From NCBI GenBank assembly GCA_035547395.1, contig DASZVA010000014.1, forward strand, positions 1 through 64,000: a stretch of DNA of 64,000 nucleotides, read 5' to 3'. This DNA comes from CALREJ01 sp035547395 (GTDB lineage: Bacteria > Patescibacteriota > Gracilibacteria > Peribacterales > Peribacteraceae). The notes under the pieces are model-generated. The model was given only the letters and a program-made list of their open reading frames with translations. It ran no database searches and had not been told where the DNA came from. This document shows, one piece after another, positions 8,013 to 15,888 of the stretch (its first letter is position 1; the number at the start of each line of letters is the position of its first letter). The position numbers were made by a program, and so were the translations under genes.

Positions 8013-8066
8013 ACCCACGACCAATTGCTTAAGAGGCAACTGCTCTACCAACTGAGCTACTGACCC
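7991..8066 (-). tRNA. tRNA-Lys(CUU)
   Basis: A 76-nt cloverleaf with encoded CCA. The acceptor GGGTCAG pairs with CTGACCC, the anticodon loop is CTCTTAA (anticodon CUU) and the T-loop is TTCAAGT. It overlaps the last 22 nt of the serine recombinase gene on the opposite strand and is inferred to be the integration target of that element. Confidence 0.95.
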
Positions 8067-8122
8067 ATGAAGTGAAGGATACGGATGTATCACTAACCCA
8101 ATCGAGCGAATTTCATTCTCTA

Positions 8123-8163
8123 CGGAACCGCAAACGGTTCCGAGGCGACTGAGCTACTGACCC
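8123..8163 (-). pseudogene. tRNA-Lys 5' fragment with adjoining hairpin
   Basis: Bases 8143-8163 repeat the 5' part of the neighbouring tRNA-Lys. The fragment looks like the tRNA after deletion between two CAACTG direct repeats, with one substitution. It is joined to a perfect hairpin CGGAACCG CAAA CGGTTCCG (8123-8142). It is probably a relic of recombination at this locus. Confidence 0.6.
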
Positions 8164-8258
8164 GTGAATCCAAAGAACAATCGACGAAAGGCCGTCGAAA
8201 GTAGAGAAAGAATACCAAACAATCCGCACATGGCAACTCTGCTTTTCCCATAATCAAA

Positions 8259-10076
8259 TCACATCTTCACCGCAATATACCCATCCGGCAGCTTGAGCGT
8301 CTTGCTGTCTTTATCCCAATAGAAATAAATGCCGAGGTCCGGCTGATACCAGATGTTTTCAGTGTGATAATCGGAGCAGGTGCGCGGGAGTCCGCGCGAA
8401 TCGCGGTCGGGGTTGTTCTTGATAATCTGATACGGAATGTTGTTTGAGCGAACGCAGACGTTCCAGAGCGCATTGTGTGAGACCGGCCCCGTGTCATCAA
8501 TCGGAAACGCGATGACGGCATGATCGGATTTCTGTACTTGCACGGTGGGCTTGGGAGGATTGCACAGATGCGAGTCGTGCATCGCTGTTTCGATAACCGA
8601 GACATCGACTCCCGTAATGCCCGCGATCTGCTGCGCGGTCCACTGCCACGTGCCAGTGTCGCTCTCGGCAGCAATACTGCGTTCCACGGAGCAGAGAAGA
8701 TCTTTTGTCTGCGCATCAAGTGGCGCTTTCCCCGTACCTCCAAATCCCGCAGTTGCGATACCCGTCGGCTGATCTGTGGTTGCCGCCAGAAAATGCACGA
8801 TGCCGCCGATGACGTTGGTCTGATGCCCGCGTCTGCTTGCCTCGTTTCCAGTGTTCGTAGAGGAATCACTTGCTGAGGCCGATGCAACGGGTGCGCTCGG
8901 TTCCGGTCCGAACAACCAGAAGAGCAGTTGCTGCACCTCCGGACATACGCCCTGCCCGAGCGGACAGATGCCCATCGCGACCGTCTGCACGCCGATACGC
9001 GTGAGCCCGGTATCGAGCGCATGCGTATCCAGATTGCCGTTGTACGATCCGGACTCCGTCGTCGTGCCGTCCGTGAAAATGTAGGTCGGCTGCGTGTTGT
9101 TCTGGCGCTGAATGCAGAGCCCCTTCGAGACATCGCATACCTGTGACACGTTGATGTCACTGACCGGTTGAATGGCTTGAGCCGTATTCACGACCGTCGC
9201 CGCGCTGCCCGTGACTGCTGCATTCTGTACCGATCCTCCTGATTGATCGACAACGACGTTATTTGCCGCCTGCGCGCTCACCACCTGCTGCGCGAGCGTC
9301 TGCAAGAGGGGATACAGGTCCTGCAGACAAAGCCCCGTGCTGACGGAACATTTCTGCGCGATGGAGACAACTGTCGTCGGCGTCACCACCTGCGCGGCCG
9401 CGACATTTGTTTGCGCGTTCACATTGATGTTTGCATTTTGCACGGCACCGGATCCGGACGTTTGCCGGATACCGGTGTCGTTCTCCGAGTTAGCATTGAT
9501 GATCTGCTGCGCGATGGTCGAGACGACCGGGATCGCGCTCTGCACGCATGCGCCGACGCCGGATGCGCAGTTTTGCGCGATGGCTAGTGCCACGGTTGGC
9601 GCGACGATCTGTGCGGCATTCACGGTTGTGCTGCTGGTACCGCTCAGCGCCGCCGTCTGTGATCCGGATGCCGATGTCTGTGATACGACGAGAAGATTCG
9701 AGGAGCTGGCCGTGACTTGCTGCGTTGCGATGTTGGTGATTGTCGGTGATCCCTGCTGCACGCACACTTTTCCCGTACCGGCCGAGCAGTTTTGATCAAC
9801 GCCGACATTCGTATTCGTAGCGAAAACCTGATTGGAGTTCACGTTCGTCACCGCACTTCCACTCGCATCGGCATGTTGCGTCGCGCCGGATCCGGAAGTC
9901 TGATCGATGACTGTCGTATTGCCGCTCTGTGCATCGATGGATGTTGTACTCGAATTGAGAATCGATCCGGTCATCGTATCTCCCGATGCGGCAATCGCGT
10001 CATTCAAAAACGGAGAACATGCGATGCTGAGAGCGCACACGGACGCACAGAGACGGCCAAAGCGATTCGCTGTCAT
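8259..10076 (-). CDS. Secreted protein with four Gln/Asn-rich repeats
   Basis: From ATG 10076 the product has 605 aa and starts with a signal peptide (MTANRFGRLCASVCALSIAC ... AIA). Residues about 45-330 hold four units of roughly 70-75 residues, each with a QTSGSG-like or QNA segment and ending in a paired-Cys motif (NCSAGTGKVCVQ, NCASGVGACVQ, KCSVSTGLCLQ, VCDVSKGLCIQ). The Q-x-N/A-rich beta pattern resembles curlin-type repeats. The C-terminal 270 residues contain several Cys and aromatic residues and no domain I recognise. It is probably an extracellular structural or adhesive protein. A start at 10121 would place 15 extra residues before the signal peptide. It lies 87 nt downstream of the methyltransferase gene on the same strand and may be the last gene of that operon. 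Confidence 0.65.
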   Translation of the reverse strand: MTANRFGRLCASVCALSIACSPFLNDAIAASGDTMTGSILNSSTTSIDAQSGNTTVIDQTSGSGATQHADASGSAVTNVNSNQVFATNTNVGVDQNCSAGTGKVCVQQGSPTITNIATQQVTASSSNLLVVSQTSASGSQTAALSGTSSTTVNAAQIVAPTVALAIAQNCASGVGACVQSAIPVVSTIAQQIINANSENDTGIRQTSGSGAVQNANINVNAQTNVAAAQVVTPTTVVSIAQKCSVSTGLCLQDLYPLLQTLAQQVVSAQAANNVVVDQSGGSVQNAAVTGSAATVVNTAQAIQPVSDINVSQVCDVSKGLCIQRQNNTQPTYIFTDGTTTESGSYNGNLDTHALDTGLTRIGVQTVAMGICPLGQGVCPEVQQLLFWLFGPEPSAPVASASASDSSTNTGNEASRRGHQTNVIGGIVHFLAATTDQPTGIATAGFGGTGKAPLDAQTKDLLCSVERSIAAESDTGTWQWTAQQIAGITGVDVSVIETAMHDSHLCNPPKPTVQVQKSDHAVIAFPIDDTGPVSHNALWNVCVRSNNIPYQIIKNNPDRDSRGLPRTCSDYHTENIWYQPDLGIYFYWDKDSKTLKLPDGYIAVKM

Positions 10077-10163
10077 GATGAATACGGTGAAGGAGGCAAA
10101 GGGGGACGGAACATCCGTCATAACCGTAGACGGCGAACGCGGCCCGCTCTGTACGACGGCGAT

Positions 10164-10724
10164 TTATTTCACATACACATACACGCCGTTTTCGGCTTCT
10201 GCATAAGCAATATCCGGCATCTTAAAACAGTGAGACACGACGCGCGTGCCGGCTTTGAGCTGGGGCCAGATCTTCTCCTGAAATTCCTTCATCGTGTGCG
10301 TGAGCAGATAGCAAAAGATCACGTCGGCGTCGTCGTAGGATTGTTTCCAGAAATTACCGAAACGCGGGACCGCATCGCGCATGTTGCGCGTTCTGAACCA
10401 CGCGAGCAGATACGTCGGGTACGAAAACTCATATCCGATCGCATGCGCGCCTTTCTTTGCCGCTTCAATCAGAAGCCGCCCGTCTCCACACCCCAGATCA
10501 TACACAGTCTGTCCTTCCTTCACTTTCGCCAGCTTCATCATCGTGTTCATGATTTTCTGCGGCGTCGGTACGAACGGCGGGCTGCGGCGGAAAATCAACC
10601 AGAGACCGGGCAGTGAAAACAGCTCGATGACGAGGAGCGCCGCCATCACCTTCACGTTCATGAGCGTCAGACCGCTGACAAAGAGAACGAGGAGGAATCC
10701 GAGCAGTAAAAAAACTTCCAGCAT
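10164..10724 (-). CDS. Membrane-anchored class I SAM-dependent methyltransferase
   Basis: 186 aa. Two N-terminal hydrophobic helices (about residues 3-20 and 26-45) are followed by a Rossmann methyltransferase domain with motif I DLGCGDGR (76-83). The product is compact and resembles small bacterial membrane methyltransferases of unknown substrate. Its ATG overlaps the stop of the Sel1 lipoprotein gene (TAATG), implying translational coupling, and both follow the two VanW genes, so the substrate may be an envelope component. The catalytic class is clear; the substrate is unknown. Confidence 0.8.
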   Translation of the reverse strand: MLEVFLLLGFLLVLFVSGLTLMNVKVMAALLVIELFSLPGLWLIFRRSPPFVPTPQKIMNTMMKLAKVKEGQTVYDLGCGDGRLLIEAAKKGAHAIGYEFSYPTYLLAWFRTRNMRDAVPRFGNFWKQSYDDADVIFCYLLTHTMKEFQEKIWPQLKAGTRVVSHCFKMPDIAYAEAENGVYVYVK

Positions 10725-11452
10725 TACTGATCCTTGGCAGGCTTGATGGTCGCGAGCAGCTGTTTGGTACGCGCGTCTGCCGCGGTCTTCTCATCGGCGC
10801 TCAGCTTCGACTGCACTTGTGCAAGGACCGTCGGAGCCTGGGTATCACCCTCCTGCGCGGCGATCGAGAACCAGGCGTACGCATCAAGATTGTTGAGGGC
10901 CGTTCCCTGTGCTTTTGCGTACATGACTCCGAGATTGAATGCCGCTTCCGAGAATCCCTGCTCTGCGGACTGCTTGAAAAGCGTGAGTGCCTGCGCGTAA
11001 TCCTGCTTCACGCCGTCCCCGCTGTAGTAGAGAACGCCAAGGTTGTATTGCGCACGTTCGTTGCCCGCAGCCGATGCCTTCTTGAACCAGGCGACCGCGC
11101 TGTCGACGTTCTTCGGGACATCGGTTCCCTGATAATACTCCGTCGCCAGATCGAACTGAGCCTTTGCATTGCCGGCCTCCGCGGACTTGGTCAGGTAATC
11201 CATTCCTTTGGAGACGTCTTTTTGAATGCCGTTTCCCTGCAGATAAATGATGCCGAGAGAAAATTCCGCATCACTGTCTCCCTTGGCGGCAGCGGCTTCG
11301 AGCTGGGTCATCGTCACCACGGAAGACGCCGACGAGCTGAGCCCGCCGGAACCCGACATGGTGGAACCGCTTCCCGACGGAGGCTGCGTCTGCTGCGAAC
11401 AGGCGGCGAGAAGAACGGGCAGGACGAGTAAAAGAAAGGTGCGAGGCTTCAT
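10724..11452 (-). CDS. Sel1-repeat lipoprotein
   Basis: 242 aa with a lipoprotein signal (LPVLLAACSQQ, acylated Cys18), a Ser/Gly-rich spacer and, from about residue 52 to 220, five Sel1-like (TPR-type) repeats recognisable by the AxFSLGxxY...G pattern. Such proteins act as scaffolds at the cell surface. The gene is 29 nt downstream of a VanW gene and overlaps the methyltransferase start. Function in envelope assembly is inferred from context. Confidence 0.85.
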   Translation of the reverse strand: MKPRTFLLLVLPVLLAACSQQTQPPSGSGSTMSGSGGLSSSASSVVTMTQLEAAAAKGDSDAEFSLGIIYLQGNGIQKDVSKGMDYLTKSAEAGNAKAQFDLATEYYQGTDVPKNVDSAVAWFKKASAAGNERAQYNLGVLYYSGDGVKQDYAQALTLFKQSAEQGFSEAAFNLGVMYAKAQGTALNNLDAYAWFSIAAQEGDTQAPTVLAQVQSKLSADEKTAADARTKQLLATIKPAKDQ

Positions 11453-11481
11453 AGTAAGGCGAAGTCTAGCACCACCCGGAC

Positions 11482-12834
11482 TCAGAGCGAAGCGATATCG
11501 CTGCCCGTTTCGTTGAGCGTTTCCAGCTCGGCTTTTCCGCGCGGGACCGGATACTGCGACGCGAGGGTACGGGGAAGCGCGTTATAGCGCGAGACAATAT
11601 CGACATTCTGAACGCGCCCGTCGGCGTACTGCACGCTTTCTTTCCAGCCGATTTCGTTGATATGAAGCGCACTGCCGTCAAACAGAAGCGTCTGCGATGC
11701 GGTCTTTCCAAAATACGGTCCGTCGAGCGCGACGCGTCTGCCGTCCGGCACGCCGTAGAAATCCACGTACGCATCGTCGCCGTCGTTGCGGGCAAGTATC
11801 ACGATGGGGTTGCCCGTGTCATCGGCAATCTTCAAATCCTGCGCGGGCGCCATTACGGTTGCATCTATTCCGACGCCGTAGTCCTGATAATGGGATACAT
11901 ACAGGCTGTGATTCGCGCGGACCGGGACCGGCAGACCCGCAAGCACCGCTGCGCGGAACGTCGTGGTCGCCGCCTGGCAAATGCCGCCGCCGGGAGCCTC
12001 AACCAGATCGCCGCCGTTGACGATCACAAGAGAGTTGTACCAGCCGTCGCCGTCGGCGAGAGCGGCATTGAATGAAAAAACATGATCGGACCGCATCACG
12101 GCGCCGTTGAGCAGTGACAACGCTTTGACGACGTTCGCGCTGCGCCCCGGAGTGGAACCGGCAAAATTGGACCGGCCGGTCGAGAGTTTCGTCAGTTTTT
12201 GGATTCCGTTGTCCGTCTGCACGTACAGAAATCCGGGATCGTACGCGACGGGAACTGTAACGGAGACATTGCGTGCGTTGATCGCTTTCGCGATGCGCGA
12301 CGCCGCATCGATCGTATTGATGGTGAATCCCGCATGGGGCATTCCGCTGACGATCAGCCGGTTCGGATTATTGCCGCCCCGCAACGCAGACGCGTCCTCC
12401 GCGCGAGGGAAAGATGCCGGAAGCGCGGACTCGATGGCATTGGCAATTTGTTTTTCATCGAGAGCAAATGCGATCGATGAGCGGTCGACCTGCATGGCGA
12501 TCCATTCCGGATGATCGGCTAATCGCAGCGTCCATGCGGCGGGCGCACCGGATGCATTCTGGTCGTCGCTTTGAAAGGAAACAGTGATCAACGTCCTGAG
12601 CAAACGGTCACGCAGGCGCATCGCGGACACGACGTTGTCGATGGGAATCGCAACGTGCATGTCCCGCTCGATGCGGGCTTGCAGCCGGACGGCAACGGCG
12701 CCAGGTGCTTCATTCGCCTGCACGAACGCAGGCAAAGAAGGACTCGGCAGCGTCGCGATGCCGAACGCGGACGTCAGCAAAAACGTGATGAAGGCGAGAA
12801 GGGGTGGCACGCGTCTCATGGGGTATCGCATCAT
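11482..12834 (-). CDS. VanW family protein (copy 1)
   Basis: 450 aa with an N-terminal hydrophobic segment (signal or anchor, about 10-30). The VanW domain (about residues 235-400) shows the hallmark GGGICQAATTTFRAAVLAGL and downstream HSLYVSHYQDYGVGIDATV. VanW proteins are widespread in envelope loci and their biochemical role is unresolved; the N-terminal part may resemble a peptidoglycan-binding domain. It lies 30 nt after a paralogue with the same architecture, so the pair is a tandem duplication. Both conserve the domain core, so neither looks decayed. Confidence 0.88.
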   Translation of the reverse strand: MMRYPMRRVPPLLAFITFLLTSAFGIATLPSPSLPAFVQANEAPGAVAVRLQARIERDMHVAIPIDNVVSAMRLRDRLLRTLITVSFQSDDQNASGAPAAWTLRLADHPEWIAMQVDRSSIAFALDEKQIANAIESALPASFPRAEDASALRGGNNPNRLIVSGMPHAGFTINTIDAASRIAKAINARNVSVTVPVAYDPGFLYVQTDNGIQKLTKLSTGRSNFAGSTPGRSANVVKALSLLNGAVMRSDHVFSFNAALADGDGWYNSLVIVNGGDLVEAPGGGICQAATTTFRAAVLAGLPVPVRANHSLYVSHYQDYGVGIDATVMAPAQDLKIADDTGNPIVILARNDGDDAYVDFYGVPDGRRVALDGPYFGKTASQTLLFDGSALHINEIGWKESVQYADGRVQNVDIVSRYNALPRTLASQYPVPRGKAELETLNETGSDIASL

Positions 12835-12864
12835 AAGACGGAAACGGAAAAAAATCCCGACAGA

Positions 12865-14217
12865 TTATTGGTTGCCGGGACGCAGATCTGTTGGCGTGCC
12901 ATCATGCAGGATCGCGATGCCCACCGGTTGCGCGTACTGATTTTTCACGCTGCGCGGGAATCCTTTGTAGTAGCTGCCGATGAACGCCTGCGTCTTTTGC
13001 GAACCGTCGCTGTGCTTCACCGTGTAGACCCAGCCGACTTCATCCCATGCTACCGGACGCAATGCAGCGGGACGAGGGCTTTTGGTCGTGTTGAAGTACG
13101 GCCCGTCGAGCGCCACCGTGCGCCCGTCCGGAACGCCGTACACGTTCACGATAACCGTGGTGCCGTTGATGTACGACTGGAAGACCAGATCGTCGGGCGT
13201 GTCGTTTTGGAACCGCAGATCGTGGAATCCCGGGAAGACCGTCGCATCCAATCCCGCGCCGTATACGGCGTAATGCGGCACCCATTCGCTGTGGTTGCGG
13301 CGTTCGAGAATGGGAAGTCCCGCAAGAAGCGCGGTGCGGAAGACCGTCGTCGCTGCCTGACAGATGCCGGCACCCGGCGTCATCGCGGCTCCCCCTCCAA
13401 ACAGCCCCAGCTCCATCTTCCAGCCTTTGTCGAGCGTCACGGGCCCGCCCAGCGTCGAGACAAAGGAAAATTTTTCACCCGGCTTCACGACGACATTATT
13501 CACACGCTCGTCGATGGCCTTGTGCACGTTCCAGATGCGGTCGACGGGGGAATCCGAATCATCCGACACGCCCGCGCCGAGCAACTGCAGCGTATGCATC
13601 CTGCCGTCATCCTCTTTGATTCGAATGGTCGCTTTTTCGTAGGCCGCCTTCACAGACACCTGATCGTTTCCATAGGCGAAGGCATTCGCGATATTCGTCG
13701 CAAGCGCGCCGGAGTCGTAGGCAAAACCGTCGCTGGCAAGCTCGCTCGTATCCGCGCGATTCACGTACCCGTCGTTGTGCGTCGACAGAATCACCGGTGA
13801 TACGACTGCCTGGGATCCGCTGAACGCATTGTGCACGATCAATGATTGGAGCACTTTTTGATCGAGCACGTAGTTGGCAAACGTCTGCGAGTAGTTGAGC
13901 TTGAGAAGCTCCGGATGTTTCGAGAGATCGATCGTCCAGTGGAAGGGTGCAATGTCCGGCCTGTTCGTCGGCTTTACGTTCACGGTGATCGTGCGCTGGA
14001 GCATCTGATCCTTCTGTTGCAGCGTGCTCAGTAAAATGCCGACTTCCGATGCATCGGCGCCCGTTCCCGCCGACATCGCCGCACTGAGACTCGGTGCCGC
14101 GCCATGCAGGGGCTGCAAGCGAGGGGTAATGAAAATTGACAAACTGAATATCGAAAGCGCAGTAGCAAACGCAGCAGGAAGTATCCAATGTTTGTATTTG
14201 AGTGTGTTTGTATTCAT
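12865..14217 (-). CDS. VanW family protein (copy 2)
   Basis: 450 aa, the same length as its downstream paralogue. It has an N-terminal membrane segment (about residues 10-32), a variable middle and a VanW domain (about 235-400) with GAGICQAATTVFRTALLAGL and HSEWVPHYAVYGAGLDATVF. It is first in an operon running VanW, VanW, Sel1 lipoprotein, methyltransferase. Its short AT-rich upstream region (14218-14240) probably carries the promoter. The exact function is unknown. Confidence 0.88.
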   Translation of the reverse strand: MNTNTLKYKHWILPAAFATALSIFSLSIFITPRLQPLHGAAPSLSAAMSAGTGADASEVGILLSTLQQKDQMLQRTITVNVKPTNRPDIAPFHWTIDLSKHPELLKLNYSQTFANYVLDQKVLQSLIVHNAFSGSQAVVSPVILSTHNDGYVNRADTSELASDGFAYDSGALATNIANAFAYGNDQVSVKAAYEKATIRIKEDDGRMHTLQLLGAGVSDDSDSPVDRIWNVHKAIDERVNNVVVKPGEKFSFVSTLGGPVTLDKGWKMELGLFGGGAAMTPGAGICQAATTVFRTALLAGLPILERRNHSEWVPHYAVYGAGLDATVFPGFHDLRFQNDTPDDLVFQSYINGTTVIVNVYGVPDGRTVALDGPYFNTTKSPRPAALRPVAWDEVGWVYTVKHSDGSQKTQAFIGSYYKGFPRSVKNQYAQPVGIAILHDGTPTDLRPGNQ

Positions 14218-14305
14218 AACGTTTTATTATAACATTTTTTTGTTATTTTTGCAATACTCAAATGGGAGGGCATCGACCTCCCGTCGTTCCAAGAATATGC
14301 GTCGA

Positions 14306-15670
14306 TTAACCGCGAACTTTTCTCTGCAGCAATGCCATGCCGAGTGCTGCTGGCGCGATCAGTATCAGCGCAAGCAGATCATACGCCGCTCCGGTGGTGG
14401 GCAGCGTCCCGACAACGTTAGCCGTCGCAACGGTCACTTTTTCGTTCAGGGTCGCGGTCGCAACATCGGTGCCGTTCAGCGTCGCGACGTTGTTGATGGC
14501 CGTACCGTTCGCGATGCCCGGGTTCACCTTCATGGAGTACGTCGTCTTCCAGACCTGTCCGGGTTGCAGAGTGGGTAGCGTCCACTGTAGCTGTCCGGCC
14601 GCCGCGCTGCCGTTACCCGCATCGGCTACGGACATCAGGGACGGATCAAAGCGGTCGGTGATCACCGCATTGTGAATGACGTTGAGCAGAATGTTCTGAA
14701 CGTAGAGCGTATACTTGATCGTGCCGCCGGGAACGACTTCAGACGAATCGGCAACCTTGCGGAAGAGCACGCTGCGGGAAGGATTCACGGAAGAAGATGA
14801 CGCGGACGACGCGCTTCGCACGGATGACCGGGACGATGAACTTGCCGCAGTGCCGTAGGGAACTACCGTCGTGGTGTCATTGGCTGTCGTACCGTCGACG
14901 TTCGCCTGCGCGGTAATAGAGGTGTAGGCCGTGACGCGCTTGTTGATCGTCGCGTCGATGGTAAACAGCTTCTGTTCATTGCCGGCAAACGACACGTTGC
15001 TCCACGTAATGGACGGATACGATACGGTCGAGGGGGGATTGGTATCGTCGATCGCAACCTGTCCGGACAGCGATACTTTGACATCCGCGTGTTCCGTAAA
15101 CGTATTCATATTTTTGACCGCCACGATGTACGTCAGCTGATCGCCGGGATTGGCGGACGTTTTATTGTCCGTGATCGAGATCAGAAAAGGATGAGATCCC
15201 GTTGTGCCGCTCTGCACGATCGTCGTATCGGTCGCCTGATCATTGCCGGCCTGCGCCTTCGCGACGAGCTGGGTGTTCTGCGGAATGTTCGGCTGAAGGT
15301 TGATGCTCACCGTCAGCACCTTGGCCGTGTTCTGCGTGAGCCCGACGTTATCCCACAAAATCAGGTTGCCCACCTGTTTGCCGCTGTCGCTGGGCGTCGC
15401 TGTATTCACATAAGAAGGAAGCGTCAGCGAAACATCCACCGTCTTGGACGGACTCACGCTCTGCTGCACCGTTACCGCATAGGTGAGATAGGCACCCGGA
15501 GCCACATGATCCTGACCGTCGGTCACGCCGACCGTCACGCCGTCTTGAACGGAACTGCTGCTTGAGCTGGAACTGCTCGATGCCGCCGAAGCGATGGGGG
15601 CCGCGAAAAGGGAGAAAACAACGGCAAGGCTGCCGATGCCGCGAATCGTGGAGACGGACACGTGCGTCAC
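14306..15670 (-). CDS. LPxTG surface protein with DUF11 repeats
   Basis: From GTG 15670 the product has 454 aa: a signal peptide (ending near IASAA), a Ser run, and three beta-sandwich segments of the DUF11/conserved-repeat type, the clearest being SSEVVPGGTIKYTLYVQN, with a second Ser-rich linker between them. The C-terminus is a sorting signal: LPTTG, a hydrophobic helix and RKVRG. It is therefore predicted to be anchored by a sortase to the cell surface. An upstream in-frame ATG at 15760 is excluded because a strong promoter (15702-15730) lies between it and the GTG. The leader before GTG is pyrimidine rich with no Shine-Dalgarno. Confidence 0.8.
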   Translation of the reverse strand: MTHVSVSTIRGIGSLAVVFSLFAAPIASAASSSSSSSSSSVQDGVTVGVTDGQDHVAPGAYLTYAVTVQQSVSPSKTVDVSLTLPSYVNTATPSDSGKQVGNLILWDNVGLTQNTAKVLTVSINLQPNIPQNTQLVAKAQAGNDQATDTTIVQSGTTGSHPFLISITDNKTSANPGDQLTYIVAVKNMNTFTEHADVKVSLSGQVAIDDTNPPSTVSYPSITWSNVSFAGNEQKLFTIDATINKRVTAYTSITAQANVDGTTANDTTTVVPYGTAASSSSRSSVRSASSASSSSVNPSRSVLFRKVADSSEVVPGGTIKYTLYVQNILLNVIHNAVITDRFDPSLMSVADAGNGSAAAGQLQWTLPTLQPGQVWKTTYSMKVNPGIANGTAINNVATLNGTDVATATLNEKVTVATANVVGTLPTTGAAYDLLALILIAPAALGMALLQRKVRG

Positions 15671-15701
15671 AAAGGGGGTGGGAAATTGAAAAAAGGAAGC
15701 A

Positions 15702-15730
15702 GTTATACCATGCCGTACCCGCAATGTCAA
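15702..15730 (-). promoter_or_regulatory. Strong sigma70 promoter of the LPxTG gene
   Basis: On the minus strand TTGACA (15725-15730), a 17-nt spacer and TATAAC (15702-15707) give a near-consensus promoter with a start near 15695. It fixes the translation start downstream, at GTG 15670. Confidence 0.75.
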
Positions 15731-15888
15731 TAATTCATAACATACCGTGAATTTTGTCAAATGGAGAAAAAGACGAGAATTCGTTCATCATGCCCCTCTC
15801 ATTGCGTCTCTAGTTAGGAAGATGCGGGCATCCCGGGCCTCCTTCTTTCTCCTTATCCTTTCCTTTTATTTCTTTCCCCCTTCTTCCT

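Noticed and set aside
12571..13800. Long open frame antisense to both VanW genes
   Set aside because: It only mirrors the GC-rich codon pattern of the VanW genes, crosses two of them and their gap, and yields an Arg/His-rich protein without domains.
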